DNA of 64,000 bases from positions 248,001-312,000 of the forward strand of contig NZ_QFFK01000005.1 in the NCBI RefSeq assembly GCF_003149455.1, read 5' to 3'. Both the position numbers and the translations under genes were made by a program. A model generated the notes under the pieces. It was not told where the DNA came from. It searched no databases and saw only the letters and a list, made by a program, of their open reading frames with translations. This document shows positions 26,734-36,226 of the stretch, piece after piece. Position 1 is the first letter of the stretch. Each line of letters opens with the position of its first letter. Source of the stretch: Chitinophaga deserti (lineage in GTDB: Bacteria; Bacteroidota; Bacteroidia; Chitinophagales; Chitinophagaceae).

Positions 26734-27318
26734 ATGTACCAAAGCTATTCAGACGAGCAATTGTTATCCCTTTTGCGCAATGGCGACGTAGCGGCGTTTA
26801 ACGCTATCTACGACCGGTACAGCAGGCCGTTGTACCTGTACATACTCAGCAAAACGGACAGGGGGGAAACCAGCAAGGATGTACTCCAGGATCTCTTTAC
26901 CACCTTATGGGAAAAGCGCACCCGGCTGGATGTATTGCAATCGCTCCGGTCTTACCTCTACCAGAGCGTGCGTCACAAAATCATTGACCTGTACCGTAAA
27001 GACCTGACGTACCGCAAATACCTGCAGCAACTCATAGAGCATTTCGATGCACAGCCCCATAACATCTCCGAAACATACGATTACAAGGCCAAGGCCGCCG
27101 AGGTTTTTGAAGCCATCAACCGCCTGCCGGAAAAGATGAAAGAGATCTTTATGCTCAGCAGGTTCGAGAACCTCAGTATTGAGCAGATCGCCTCCAGGCT
27201 GGAGCTTTCGCAGCAAACCGTTAAGAATCAGATATCCAAAGCCCTGAAAATCCTCCGCACGCATTACACGCAAACCGATCTGCTGACCGTGGCGGTAGTG
27301 CTTTCCATCCTCCCTTAA
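26734..27318 (+). CDS. ECF sigma-70 factor, FecI-like
   Basis: The 194-residue protein has sigma region 2 (FNAIYDRYSRPLYLYILSKTDRGETSKDVLQDLFTTLWEKR) and region 4 (INRLPEKMKEIFMLSRFENLSIEQIASRLELSQQTVKNQISKALKIL) with its helix-turn-helix. This is the Bacteroidetes ECF type that pairs with FecR-type anti-sigma factors. Followed by fecR (76 bases), an STN-bearing susC and susD, it would be released when the transporter senses its ligand and then transcribe the operon. Confidence 0.93.
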   Translation: MYQSYSDEQLLSLLRNGDVAAFNAIYDRYSRPLYLYILSKTDRGETSKDVLQDLFTTLWEKRTRLDVLQSLRSYLYQSVRHKIIDLYRKDLTYRKYLQQLIEHFDAQPHNISETYDYKAKAAEVFEAINRLPEKMKEIFMLSRFENLSIEQIASRLELSQQTVKNQISKALKILRTHYTQTDLLTVAVVLSILP

Positions 27319-27394
27319 AAAAATCTTTCCTTCCGATGGTACTTTTTTTTAGCCGGTGCGACTTACCTGTATCACCAACTAAAAAACGATCGCC

Positions 27395-28426
27395 GTGGAA
27401 ATTGATCAGATCCGAAAAGTCCTGGAACGGTATACGCAGGGTAAATGCACCGAGGAAGAAGTGCGCATCATCGAGCAGTGGTTTGCCAGTGTAAACCGGC
27501 ACCGCAACGCGATGATACAGGAAGAGTTTCTGCAGGAGCAGCTGGAAGATGTGAAGATGCGCCTGCAGGACCATATAGCCACATCCGGGGCTCCTGTAAT
27601 TCCCATGCGGCCACGGCGCTGGCGTACCTGGGCCATTTCCGGTGCAGCCGCCCTGATGGCAGGAGCCATCGCTGTTTCCTTCCTTTACAAACCAACGCCT
27701 GCTGATCATCCACAGAACCCGGTCCATACGGCGGTACAATCTCCTGTGGCTAAAACCAACCGTGTAGTGCGCAACGGGTATGTTGAGCTATCCACGGCGA
27801 AAGGGGCTACCGAAAAGATTGTACTTGCTGATGGCTCCACGGTGAACCTCAATGCCGGCTCCCGGCTGCGTTATCCTGTAAGTTTCAGCGGTCCCGACCG
27901 CAGTATATATCTCGAAGAAGGCGAGGCTTTCTTTAAAGTGGCGGAAGATCCCCGCCATCCGTTCATCGTTCACTGCAACGGTGTTGCCACCACTGCACTG
28001 GGAACTTCCTTTAACATCCGCTCCTATTCCCGCGAGCAGCGCATCACCGTGGCGTTGCTGACAGGTAAAGTGAAAGTGGGCCAGGCCAACCAGCAGGATG
28101 CGGTGATTCTGTTGCCAAGCGAACGGCTCAGTATCGACCGGAATTCGATGGAAGCCGCCAAGTCTACTTTCGAAAGAGAAGATGATATCGTAGGGTGGAA
28201 GCATGGCATACTTGCGTTCAGGGACGCCTCATACAGCGAAGTTGCCACAGAGCTTGAAAACCGTTATAACGTAACGATGGTGAATGAAACGGGGAATGCC
28301 GACTGGACGTATACCGGCTCTTTCAGAGATGAGAGCCTGCAGGAGATTGTTGAAACTATTTGTCAAATTAAAAACATCAGCTACACACTGAAAAACGACA
28401 CTATTTTCCTTACCCGCAAAAACTAG
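27395..28426 (+). CDS. FecR-type anti-sigma factor
   Basis: The start is GTG at 27395. The 343-residue product has a cytosolic N-terminal sigma-binding part, a membrane helix (WAISGAAALMAGAIAVSFLY, residues about 70-90), a periplasmic FecR domain (GYVELSTAKGATEKIVLADGSTVNLNAGSRLRYP through HPFIVHCNGVATTALGTSFNIRSY) and a C-terminal DUF4974-like domain (YSEVATELENRYNVTMV, TGSFRDESLQEIVETICQ). It holds the sigma factor until the STN domain of the adjacent SusC signals across the periplasm. A two-base gap to a short ATG spacing leads directly into susC. Confidence 0.92.
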   Translation: MEIDQIRKVLERYTQGKCTEEEVRIIEQWFASVNRHRNAMIQEEFLQEQLEDVKMRLQDHIATSGAPVIPMRPRRWRTWAISGAAALMAGAIAVSFLYKPTPADHPQNPVHTAVQSPVAKTNRVVRNGYVELSTAKGATEKIVLADGSTVNLNAGSRLRYPVSFSGPDRSIYLEEGEAFFKVAEDPRHPFIVHCNGVATTALGTSFNIRSYSREQRITVALLTGKVKVGQANQQDAVILLPSERLSIDRNSMEAAKSTFEREDDIVGWKHGILAFRDASYSEVATELENRYNVTMVNETGNADWTYTGSFRDESLQEIVETICQIKNISYTLKNDTIFLTRKN

Positions 28427-28430
28427 ATGT

Positions 28431-31400
28431 ATGAAAAAATGCCTACACCTTGTGTTATTGGCAGGTCTTGCGATGGCCATCGCACTGGCGGCTCCTTACA
28501 CCGCCAGTGCTCGTGCCGAGTCGCAGGGTACCCGAAACATCAGTATCACCATCCAGGTCAAGAACAAGAACATGGAGGAGGTGTTTACTGAAATTGCCGC
28601 TAAGACAGGTCTCAGTTTCCATTACGACAAATCCGATCTGAACCTCCGGAAGAAGATCAACCTGAACTGCGTAAAGCTGCCTTTGGAAGAGGTGCTGAAC
28701 CAGCTCACGGAACAAACCGGACTGAAATTTACGAGAAAAAACAATAAGATTATTGTAAACCTGGAACAGGCTGCCACAGGCATTATAGCTGTTCCCGGCA
28801 AAGCGGGCGAAGAAGCCCGGGCGGACAAGGAGATCCGCGGAACGGTAAAGGACGCCAACGGTAACCCGCTGCCCGGGGTCACCGTTGTGATCAAAGGCAC
28901 CAACAAAGGCACCCAAACCGTAGGGAACGGCGGCTACACCGTTAGCGCAAACCCCGGCGATGTGCTCGTATTCCGCTTCCTCGGCTTTACCGCTCAGGAA
29001 GTAACCGTGGGCAGCGGCGATGTATATGATATTGTTTTAGAGGAAAATACACGGGCTCTCAATGAAATCGTAGTTACCGCCCTCGGCGTGCAGCGTAAAT
29101 CCAAAGAACTTGCCTACGCCACTCAACAACTCAATAACGACGATCTCTCCCGCGTAAAAGACGCGAACGTGATCAACAGTCTTGCCGGCAAGGCTGCAGG
29201 CGTTACCATCAACCGCAGCGCTTCCGGCCTCGGAGGTACCGCCCGCGTAATTATGCGCGGCAATAAATCTACCCGCGAAAATCAGCCGCTGTACGTGATA
29301 GACGGGGTGCCTATGGCAAATTTTTCTCCCTCGCAACCCGCAAATGCATACGGCCAATCCGGTGATATTCAATCTGGTGCAGGGCGCGATGGCGGCGATG
29401 GTATTTCCAACATCAACCCTGACGATATCGAGACGATCAACATCCTGAAAGGAGCTTCGGCCGCCGCTCAATACGGCAGCCAGGCCGCCAACGGTGTGAT
29501 CGTAATTACTACCAAACGCGGCCGTGCAGGCAGAATGCGCATAGATTACTCCTCGGATTATACCATGGAGAAAGTGATGCTGTTGCCCGAACTGCAGTTC
29601 CGGTACGGCCAGTCGGTAGACCCCGGTTCAGGTAACCCCCTTTCTTCCAGCTGGGGCGCCAAAACCAATGCTACAGACCATGTGAAAGGATTCTTCAATA
29701 CCGGCGGCACCTGGACGAACGGCCTTTCCGTTAGCGGAGGCAACGAAATCGCTCAGTCTTATTTCTCCTATTCCAACACCAGCAGCAAAGGCGTTATGCC
29801 CACCAGCCGCTTTAACCGCCACACCTTTAACTTCCGCGAAACACTGAAGCTGCTGAACGACAAGCTGACCCTCGATGCAAATATCACCTTCATCAAACAG
29901 GGGGCACGCAACAGGCCTGTAAGCGGACTTTACTTCAACCCGCTCACCAGCGTTTACATGTTCCCCCGCGGGCTCAATTTCCAGAAGTATAAAGACGAGT
30001 TTGAAGTGTTCTCCCTCAAGAGGAACATGATGACGCAGAACTGGTGGAACATCAACACCGATCTCGATCAGCCCGGAGAAGAAATTCTGGCCAACCCTTA
30101 CTGGATCCTGAACCGTAACGTTCGGGAAGAAGAACGCTACCGCGGCATGGCTTCGCTCGCTATTAAGTACCAGTTGCTCAGCTGGCTGTCTGTTCAGGCA
30201 CGCGGTAACTTCGACCGTTCTTACGACGAATACGAAATGCGTATCAACGCCAGCACCCACCTTTCTCAGGCGGCGCGCAACGGCCGGTACACGCTGGAGA
30301 AAGAATTCAATACCCAGCTGTATGGCGATCTGATCTTCAGTTACAACAAAGAGCTTAGCAAAGACCTGAAGCTTTCCGGTATCGTAGGCGGCAGCATCAC
30401 GGATTTCCGTACCCGCGACCGTGTGCTTAACGATAACAACGTAGGCCCGCTGGACGGGTTGTTCTCTCCCAATATTTTTCAGCTTGCCAACATAGATCCT
30501 GCAGCCATGACGGTGCAGCAGGGGGTAGACCGTAAGCAGGTGCAGGCCCTTTTCGGCAGTGCAAACCTGGGTTTCAAGGATTATATCTTCCTCGATCTCA
30601 CCGGGCGTAACGACTGGTCGAGCACCTTCGCTTACACCCCTACCATGAAGAGCGGTTACTTTTATTATTCTGCCGGTCTTACCGCTGTACTCAGCGAAAT
30701 GGTGAAATTGCCTGAGGCGATGAGCTTCGCCAAACTACGCCTCTCTTATGCCAAGGTGGGTAACGACCTGCCTGCGTATATCAGCCGGCCTGCCACTTAC
30801 AACTACCGTATTCTGGGTGGTGTGAAGCAGCTGAGCTTTAATAACCGGGTGCCTCATCCCAAAACTTACCTTCAGCCGGAAGACAACCGCTCTTTCGAAG
30901 CCGGACTCGAAATGCGTTTCGTGAACGACCGCATCGGGGTAGATCTTACCTGGTATAAGAACAATAACTACCGTCAGTATGTAGAGATTCAGGCCCCTCC
31001 GGGTTCGAAATACTCGCTCTACTACCTCAACCTTGGTAACATCCGTAACACAGGTATTGAGGCCATGCTGACGCTCGTACCCGTTAAAACGCGCGATTTT
31101 ACCTGGACATCCAATATCAACCTTGCTCATAATAAGAACAAGGTGGTAAAACTCTCCGATCCTAACCTTGTGGAGAAGTCGGTAATCTTCCGCCTGACCG
31201 AACCCGGTTCCAACATGTACGCTTCCGCAGTGGAAGAAGGCGGACAGTGGGGGGATATCTACACCCAGGCAGTGGTGAAACGCAATGCCGCCGGGCAGAT
31301 AGTGCTGGGCAGCAATAACCGTATCCAGGATTCTACCAACTCCGGTATCCTGTATGCAGGCAGCCCCAACCCGAACTTTACGCTGGGATGGAACAATAAG

Positions 31401-31889
31401 CTCGACTACAAAGGCTTTAGCCTGACCTTCCTCTTCGATGGCCGCTTCGGTGGTAAAGTGATGAGCATGACGCAATCCGTACTGGATGCGGCAGGTGTGA
31501 GTGAAGCCAGTGCAGCAGCACGTGATGCAGGTGGTATCAGGCTGGAGAACGCAATCGATAAAGACGGAAAACCTTACACCGGCCTGTACGATGCAAGGCA
31601 GTACTATGAAGATATCGGTGGCCGTAATGGTAATGGTGATATGTATATGTACGATGCCACAGCGATCCGCCTGCGGGAGCTGGCCATCAGTTACCAGGTG
31701 CCGCTGAAAGGCAAGATCGTCCGCAATCTGCGTCTCGGCCTTATCGGCAGAAACCTGTTTTTCCTGAAGCGCGATGCGCCATTTGATCCGGAAGTATCAG
31801 CAGGGGGCGATAACCGCCTGCAGGGTATAGACATCTTTGGCCTGCCTGCCACCCGCAGCTTTGGTGCAAGCCTGAAACTGGGACTTTGA
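28431..31889 (+). CDS. SusC/RagA TonB-dependent transporter with STN signalling domain
   Basis: The 1152-residue outer-membrane transporter has a signal peptide, then an STN domain (residues about 36-112: IQVKNKNMEEVFTEIAAKTGLSFHYDKSDLNLRKKINLN) that contacts the anti-sigma factor, a carboxypeptidase-regulatory-like beta sandwich (GTVKDANGNPLPGVTVVIKGTNKGT), a TonB plug (AAQYGSQAANGVIVITTKRG) and a 22-strand barrel ending in SFGASLKLGL. It imports an oligomer with SusD as lid. Only this one of the three SusC proteins here has STN, matching its FecI/FecR neighbours. The substrate is unknown. Confidence 0.95.
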   Translation: MKKCLHLVLLAGLAMAIALAAPYTASARAESQGTRNISITIQVKNKNMEEVFTEIAAKTGLSFHYDKSDLNLRKKINLNCVKLPLEEVLNQLTEQTGLKFTRKNNKIIVNLEQAATGIIAVPGKAGEEARADKEIRGTVKDANGNPLPGVTVVIKGTNKGTQTVGNGGYTVSANPGDVLVFRFLGFTAQEVTVGSGDVYDIVLEENTRALNEIVVTALGVQRKSKELAYATQQLNNDDLSRVKDANVINSLAGKAAGVTINRSASGLGGTARVIMRGNKSTRENQPLYVIDGVPMANFSPSQPANAYGQSGDIQSGAGRDGGDGISNINPDDIETINILKGASAAAQYGSQAANGVIVITTKRGRAGRMRIDYSSDYTMEKVMLLPELQFRYGQSVDPGSGNPLSSSWGAKTNATDHVKGFFNTGGTWTNGLSVSGGNEIAQSYFSYSNTSSKGVMPTSRFNRHTFNFRETLKLLNDKLTLDANITFIKQGARNRPVSGLYFNPLTSVYMFPRGLNFQKYKDEFEVFSLKRNMMTQNWWNINTDLDQPGEEILANPYWILNRNVREEERYRGMASLAIKYQLLSWLSVQARGNFDRSYDEYEMRINASTHLSQAARNGRYTLEKEFNTQLYGDLIFSYNKELSKDLKLSGIVGGSITDFRTRDRVLNDNNVGPLDGLFSPNIFQLANIDPAAMTVQQGVDRKQVQALFGSANLGFKDYIFLDLTGRNDWSSTFAYTPTMKSGYFYYSAGLTAVLSEMVKLPEAMSFAKLRLSYAKVGNDLPAYISRPATYNYRILGGVKQLSFNNRVPHPKTYLQPEDNRSFEAGLEMRFVNDRIGVDLTWYKNNNYRQYVEIQAPPGSKYSLYYLNLGNIRNTGIEAMLTLVPVKTRDFTWTSNINLAHNKNKVVKLSDPNLVEKSVIFRLTEPGSNMYASAVEEGGQWGDIYTQAVVKRNAAGQIVLGSNNRIQDSTNSGILYAGSPNPNFTLGWNNKLDYKGFSLTFLFDGRFGGKVMSMTQSVLDAAGVSEASAAARDAGGIRLENAIDKDGKPYTGLYDARQYYEDIGGRNGNGDMYMYDATAIRLRELAISYQVPLKGKIVRNLRLGLIGRNLFFLKRDAPFDPEVSAGGDNRLQGIDIFGLPATRSFGASLKLGL

Positions 31890-31916
31890 TCTCCGTAACC
31901 TAAAAAAGAAAAGAAA

Positions 31917-33551
31917 ATGAAATCGTTCAAACATATCATTTCCAGACCGGCAGCACTCACCGGCATCGCGGCCCTTCTCACGATGGTCGCCTGTACCAAG
32001 GGGTTCGAAGATCTGAACAAAAATCCCTATGGTGTTTCCGAAGAGGAGCTGAAATGGGACTACCAGCACATTGGTGAGCCCTTCAAGCAAATTCAGCGGA
32101 GTATCTATGTCAGCAACCCTACCTGGGTATATCAGGTACAGCAGAACCTTATGGCGGATATCTTCTCCGGGTACATGACACCGCCTAACCCATTCGGTAA
32201 CCTCAACAATAACAACAACACCTATAATCTGCAGGATGGCTGGAACGTGACCCTCTGGGGCTGCGCTTACGGCTCTTTTACACCTTCGTCCGAAAGCTCC
32301 GTAATGCCCGTGTGCGATTATGTGGAGAACCTGACGAAAGCAGATAACCAGGGCTTTTATGCATGGTCTAAAATTCTGAAAGTGCTTACCATGCACCGGA
32401 TTGCGGATACTTACGGCCCTATTATTTACACCAAGTACGGTAAGGTGAATGCTGACGGCAGCGTGGATTATGATTCCCAGAAAGATGCGTATTACGCTTT
32501 CTTCGCGGATCTGACGGAAGCTGTTACCATCCTTGCTAAGTTGCAGGCAGACGGTGCGCCACAGTCATTCACGAAGTTCGACTTGTCGCCCTACGCCGGT
32601 AACTATGGTAAATGGGCGAAACTGGCGAATACTTTAAGGCTGCGCCTGGCCATCCGGATAGCTGCGGCTGATCCCGGTAAGGCGAAAACGGAAGGCGAAG
32701 CTGCGCTGGCACATCCGATTGGCCTGCTTAGCGCCACTGAAGATGATTTCAACATTAACGTAACCCCGGTGGACCACCCGCTTTTCAGTATTTCCGCAGG
32801 CTGGAAAGATACGCGGATGGCGGCTCCCATGGAATCGATCCTGAAAGGGTATGCTGATCCCCGCCTCGCGAAATTCTTCGCTACCTCCACCGAATTCCCG
32901 GGCGAGTATAAAGGCATCCGGCAGGGCGTAGCCATGGCAGGAAAGGAGATATATGAAAACTTCTCCGCACTGAACCCCGACCTGCTTTCTAACCGCAGGA
33001 TCCAGTTCATGACGGCTGCAGAAGCATGGTTCCTCAAAGCTGAGGCTGCCCTTAATAAATGGGCGGGCGCCGGCAATGCAAGGACCAACTATGAGAAAGG
33101 TGTGGAAACCTCATTTGCACAGCATGGTGTATCTGGTAAGTATGCAGATTACATTCAGGATAATACCAGCACGGCTGCGCCTTATGTGGATCCGAAAAAC
33201 GCTGCCAACAACATTCCTGCAGGTAACCCATGGCTGAGCAAAATCACTATCAAATGGGACGATGTGGCTACAGATGAAAAGAACCTGGAGCGCATCATCA
33301 CCCAGAAATGGATTGCGCTGTTCCCGGAAGGGCAGGAGGCCTGGACGGAATTCCGCCGCACCGGATACCCGAAGCTTTTCCCGGTAATGATTAACAACAG
33401 CGGAGGAAAAATCTCCACAACGGAGTTCATCCGCCGCGTAAACTTCGTGAATACGGAGTATGAAACGAACCCGAAAGGAGTTCAGAAAGCAATAACCTTA
33501 CTAGGTGGCCCCGATAACGGCGGCACCCGCCTCTGGTGGGACAAGCCATAG
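31917..33551 (+). CDS. SusD/RagB-like surface lipoprotein
   Basis: The 544-residue protein has a lipoprotein signal with lipobox MVAC (residues about 22-25), then TKGFEDLNKNPYG and TPR-like helices (FYAWSKILKVLTMHRIADTYGPIIYTKYG). It matches the SusD-like nutrient-binding lipoproteins of the PF12741/PF12771 type. It caps the SusC barrel and helps bind the substrate. The end NGGTRLWWDKP resembles the GRVWWDKK ends of the two other SusD proteins in the window. A hairpin terminator follows at 33586. Confidence 0.93.
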   Translation: MKSFKHIISRPAALTGIAALLTMVACTKGFEDLNKNPYGVSEEELKWDYQHIGEPFKQIQRSIYVSNPTWVYQVQQNLMADIFSGYMTPPNPFGNLNNNNNTYNLQDGWNVTLWGCAYGSFTPSSESSVMPVCDYVENLTKADNQGFYAWSKILKVLTMHRIADTYGPIIYTKYGKVNADGSVDYDSQKDAYYAFFADLTEAVTILAKLQADGAPQSFTKFDLSPYAGNYGKWAKLANTLRLRLAIRIAAADPGKAKTEGEAALAHPIGLLSATEDDFNINVTPVDHPLFSISAGWKDTRMAAPMESILKGYADPRLAKFFATSTEFPGEYKGIRQGVAMAGKEIYENFSALNPDLLSNRRIQFMTAAEAWFLKAEAALNKWAGAGNARTNYEKGVETSFAQHGVSGKYADYIQDNTSTAAPYVDPKNAANNIPAGNPWLSKITIKWDDVATDEKNLERIITQKWIALFPEGQEAWTEFRRTGYPKLFPVMINNSGGKISTTEFIRRVNFVNTEYETNPKGVQKAITLLGGPDNGGTRLWWDKP

Positions 33552-33585
33552 CAATAAATAGACATAGCTCATCTTAAGAATGACC

Positions 33586-33615
33586 GGCCGGCCCATTTGG
33601 GCCGGCCTTTCTTTT
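33586..33615 (+). terminator. Terminator of the first susCD operon
   Basis: GGCCGGCCC and GGGCCGGCC form a perfect 9-bp stem with an ATTT loop, followed by TTTCTTTT. It lies 34 bases after the susD stop. Confidence 0.9.
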
Positions 33616-33616
33616 A

Positions 33617-33629
33617 CTAAAACGTTTAG
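33617..33629. promoter_or_regulatory. Orphan CTAAAACGTTTAG operator-like site
   Basis: A 13-base near-palindrome that matches the LacI-type sites at 36074 and 43811 less one central base. It lies just after a terminator and 96 bases from the end of araC, not at a visible promoter, so its role is unclear. Confidence 0.4.
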
Positions 33630-33724
33630 CTGGGAGATTTATACCGGGCAATAAGCTGCCTGCCGCGCCGGCAGGGCGGATATGAAGGGAGGTAAGGGAA
33701 GGATAGTAAATAAAGAGAATGCGA

Positions 33725-34603
33725 TCAGAGTGCTTCTTTCAGACGTAGTTCGTTCTTGTACTCTTTCGGAGTTTTTCCTACGATTTCCTTGAAAAAGCGG
33801 TTGAAATTGGAAAGGTTCTTAAACCCGCAGCTGTAGGCGATTTCGGCGATAGACCAGTCTTCCTCAGTAAGCCTTTTACAGGCATGGCCGATGCGTACCT
33901 CGTTCAGGAACTGCACAAACGATTTTTTGGTACGGTTCTTAAAGAAGCGGCAAAACGACTGAGGGGATAGGTTGGTGATGCTGGCAACGTCCTGCAGGGA
34001 AATTTCTTTCGAGAAATTGTTCATGACATACTTGAATACCTCGTCGATCTTGTGGTTGTCTTTCACATTGTAAGCATGCGAATAACCGGTGGAGGCAAGG
34101 TAATAGTAGTCTTTCGTCTCGGAAAGTGTTTTAAGGATTTCAAGCAGGGAAATGATCCGTTCGAGACCTTCTTTGCGGGGAAGGGCAAGAATCTCGTCTT
34201 TCAGCTTCTCCTGTGTACTGCCGATGATTTTCATACCACGTTGGGCGCGGTGGAAGAGATCGGTAAGCGCTTTGGTTTCCGGAAGGCCATAGAATTTGTC
34301 GCCAAAGATGTCTTTGGGAAAATAGATCACGACGGAACGGGCTTTGAGCGACTCGTCGTTGCGGTGGTATGCCTCGTCGTTGTACCAAACGTGTGGTATG
34401 TTCGGACCGAGGAATACCATATCGCCTACGTCGAAGCTTTCGATGCTGTCTCCCACGATGCGCTTCCCCTGGCTTTCAGTTACATAAACCAGCTCGCATT
34501 CCGGGTGGAAATGGAATGGTGTGTTGAAATAGGGATCGCACCGCTCGATGATGGTGATCTGATTGTCGGCAAAGGCCCCCACTTTAATGAGAATGGGTTT
34601 CAT
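33725..34603 (-). CDS. AraC-family transcriptional regulator
   Basis: The 292-residue protein has an N-terminal cupin sensor domain (NTPFHFHPECELVYVTESQGKRIVGDSIESFDVGDMVFLGPNIPHVWY) and a C-terminal pair of helix-turn-helix motifs (ISLQDVASITNLSPQSFCRFFKNRTKKSFVQFLNEVRI and WSIAEIAYSCGFKNLSNFNRFFKEIVGKTPKEYK). The cupin would bind a sugar or other small effector. It is convergent with susD1 and divergent from lacI, so it may control either uptake locus. On the minus strand the 5' region has TAATTTG (34673-34679) as a possible -7 box. Confidence 0.92.
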   Translation of the reverse strand: MKPILIKVGAFADNQITIIERCDPYFNTPFHFHPECELVYVTESQGKRIVGDSIESFDVGDMVFLGPNIPHVWYNDEAYHRNDESLKARSVVIYFPKDIFGDKFYGLPETKALTDLFHRAQRGMKIIGSTQEKLKDEILALPRKEGLERIISLLEILKTLSETKDYYYLASTGYSHAYNVKDNHKIDEVFKYVMNNFSKEISLQDVASITNLSPQSFCRFFKNRTKKSFVQFLNEVRIGHACKRLTEEDWSIAEIAYSCGFKNLSNFNRFFKEIVGKTPKEYKNELRLKEAL

Positions 34604-34733
34604 ATTTGCTTCCTTATATGATTAAGTCCTGTGAAAAAGCAGGCAAGGTTTTTTGCCATTTTAATTTCTATTCTGGCAAATTATGAAATTTAGGTTAAAA
34701 AAATACTAGTCTAGTTCAATTTCACTGAACTTT

Positions 34734-34781
34734 TTTGTTTTGACGGAATTTGTGTAATTTGTCATTGCTAAATCGTTTGAG
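34734..34781 (+). promoter_or_regulatory. lacI promoter with a self-operator-like site
   Basis: TTTG (34734-34737) and TAATTTG (34755-34761), 17 bases apart, resemble -33 and -7 boxes. CTAAATCGTTTGAG at 34768-34781 matches 12 of 14 bases of the palindrome CTAAAACGTTTTAG and would cover the transcription start. That arrangement fits self-repression. The start codon is at 34802. Confidence 0.5.
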
Positions 34782-34801
34782 CGCATTCGCAACAACCAAA
34801 T

Positions 34802-35839
34802 ATGAAGGGGATCTCCATTAAAGATATTGCCAAACAGGCTGGCGTATCGCCAACTACGGTGTCGTTCGTGCTGAACGGCAAAGCCCGGGAAAAGAGGATC
34901 AGCGAGCAGGTAAGTAAGAAAATCCTGAAGCTGGCTGCTAAACTCAAGTACAAGCCCAACCAGCTCGCACGCGGCCTCCGTACCGGCAAAACTAAGACCA
35001 TAGGACTTATTGTAGAAGATATCGCTAACCATTTTTTCGCCAACGTTGCTAAAATAGTGGAGGAAGAAGCAGATAAATTCGGATATAAGGTGCTGTATGG
35101 CAGCACTGAAGATAACCTCACCAAAGCCCGCGGGCTGCTGGAAGTGCTGGAATACCGGCAGGTAGACGGCTATATCATTACTCCGACTCCGAACCTTGAT
35201 AAGGAAATTGAGATCCTTAAAAATAGCCGGAAGCCCATGGTACTGATGGACCGCTATCTCCCCCAGATACCGACCAATTACGTAATGGTGAACAACTTCC
35301 AGGGCGCTTACGATGCGGCTGAGTACCTGCTGAACCTGGGGTACCGCAAGATTGCATATGTATCCACCACTTCCGAACAGATACAGATGAAGGAGCGGAT
35401 TAACGGGTTTACGGCGGCTATGAAAGCGCACCGCGCGGCTTTTCCCCGGAAAATGATCAAAAAGATACCTTTCTCCGCTACTAAAGAAGAAGCAGTAGAG
35501 CAGATCATGGAATTCATCAAAGGGGCTTCCGGGTTGGATGCCATCTTCTTTGCCACCAACTACCTGGGCGTTTATGGAATCGAATCTATCAAAGATCTGG
35601 GGCTAAAAATCGGGGAAGACCTGGCGCTGATCAGCTTCGATGATCACGATCTTTTCCGCCTGCATACACCCGGTATTACCTGTGTGGCACAACCTATACA
35701 CGACATCGCGCATAACCTGGTGCAGGTATTAATGAATGAATTAAATCAGCAACAGAACCAGATCAACCAGGTTGTCTTACCCGCCACCCTTATCCGCCGG
35801 GAAAGCTGCCGAAAGCGTTCAAAGGTATTGGCAGAGTAG
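34802..35839 (+). CDS. LacI-family transcriptional regulator
   Basis: The 345-residue protein begins with the LacI helix-turn-helix ISIKDIAKQAGVSPTTVSFVLNGKAREKRIS and the hinge helix YKPNQLARGLRTGKTKTIGLIV. A periplasmic-binding-protein-like effector domain follows (ANHFFANVAKIVEEEADKFGYKVL, PMVLMDRYLPQIPTNYVMVNNFQGAYDAAEYLLNLGYRKIAYV). It sits upstream of two susCD pairs whose leaders contain CTAAAACGTTTTAG-type palindromes, typical for LacI proteins with a central CG. It is thus the likely regulator of those pairs, probably responding to a sugar. Confidence 0.93.
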   Translation: MKGISIKDIAKQAGVSPTTVSFVLNGKAREKRISEQVSKKILKLAAKLKYKPNQLARGLRTGKTKTIGLIVEDIANHFFANVAKIVEEEADKFGYKVLYGSTEDNLTKARGLLEVLEYRQVDGYIITPTPNLDKEIEILKNSRKPMVLMDRYLPQIPTNYVMVNNFQGAYDAAEYLLNLGYRKIAYVSTTSEQIQMKERINGFTAAMKAHRAAFPRKMIKKIPFSATKEEAVEQIMEFIKGASGLDAIFFATNYLGVYGIESIKDLGLKIGEDLALISFDDHDLFRLHTPGITCVAQPIHDIAHNLVQVLMNELNQQQNQINQVVLPATLIRRESCRKRSKVLAE

Positions 35840-35923
35840 GATAGTGTAACAATTACACACCAATTGGAGCGAATCGGGATCTTATCCAGTTTTAACAGCT
35901 CATAAAAAGTTGGTGTGTCTTTG

Positions 35924-35954
35924 TTGGTTTTTCTGGAAAAAAGATATAAGTTTG
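35924..35954 (+). promoter_or_regulatory. Promoter candidate P1 upstream of susC2
   Basis: TTG at 35924-35926, a 20-base spacer and TAAGTTTG at 35947-35954 fit the Bacteroidetes -33/-7 pattern fully. Transcription would start near 35960 and meet the hairpin at 36038. Confidence 0.6.
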
Positions 35955-36037
35955 AGTTGTAACAGTGAAGTCGAAAGAGACATTGAGCAGTAACAGATAG
36001 TACAACATTAATCTAACAGACATTTTGGACTTTCATG

Positions 36038-36066
36038 AAGAACCCACGTAAAGGTTCTTTTTTTAA
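36038..36066 (+). terminator. Hairpin with T tail, terminator or attenuator
   Basis: AAGAACC and GGTTCTT form a 7-bp stem with an 8-base loop followed by six further T. It lies 199 bases after lacI and between promoters P1 and P2, so it may end the lacI transcript or attenuate P1. Confidence 0.6.
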
Positions 36067-36073
36067 AAATGTA

Positions 36074-36118
36074 TCGCTAAAACGTTTTAGTGAGAAAATG
36101 TAAAAAAGCGTACATTTG
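36074..36118 (+). promoter_or_regulatory. LacI operator overlapping promoter P2 of susC2
   Basis: CTAAAACGTTTTAG at 36077-36090 is a perfect 14-bp palindrome; with three flanking bases each side (36074-36093) only one pair mismatches. Twenty bases after it TACATTTG (36111-36118) matches the -7 consensus, so the operator occupies the -33 region. Bound LacI would block P2 directly. Confidence 0.7.
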
Positions 36119-36226
36119 AGACAGATTCAACCAGGATCTATAGTATAATCCCATCCATTTTTGTGTGCGTTATGACAGAGAGAGCGTAAGAAATCCGAAT
36201 CAGTCGAGTATAATATTAATTATTCA

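Noticed and set aside
33659-33675. Inverted repeat CCTGCCG-CGC-CGGCAGG beyond the end of araC
   Set aside because: A possible terminator, but the loop is three bases and no T tail follows on either strand.
34713-34737. AGTTCA-TGAACT hairpin with T run before lacI as a terminator
   Set aside because: The six-pair AT-rich stem lies in a divergent promoter region where no transcript needs to end; it is better seen as chance or as a binding site.
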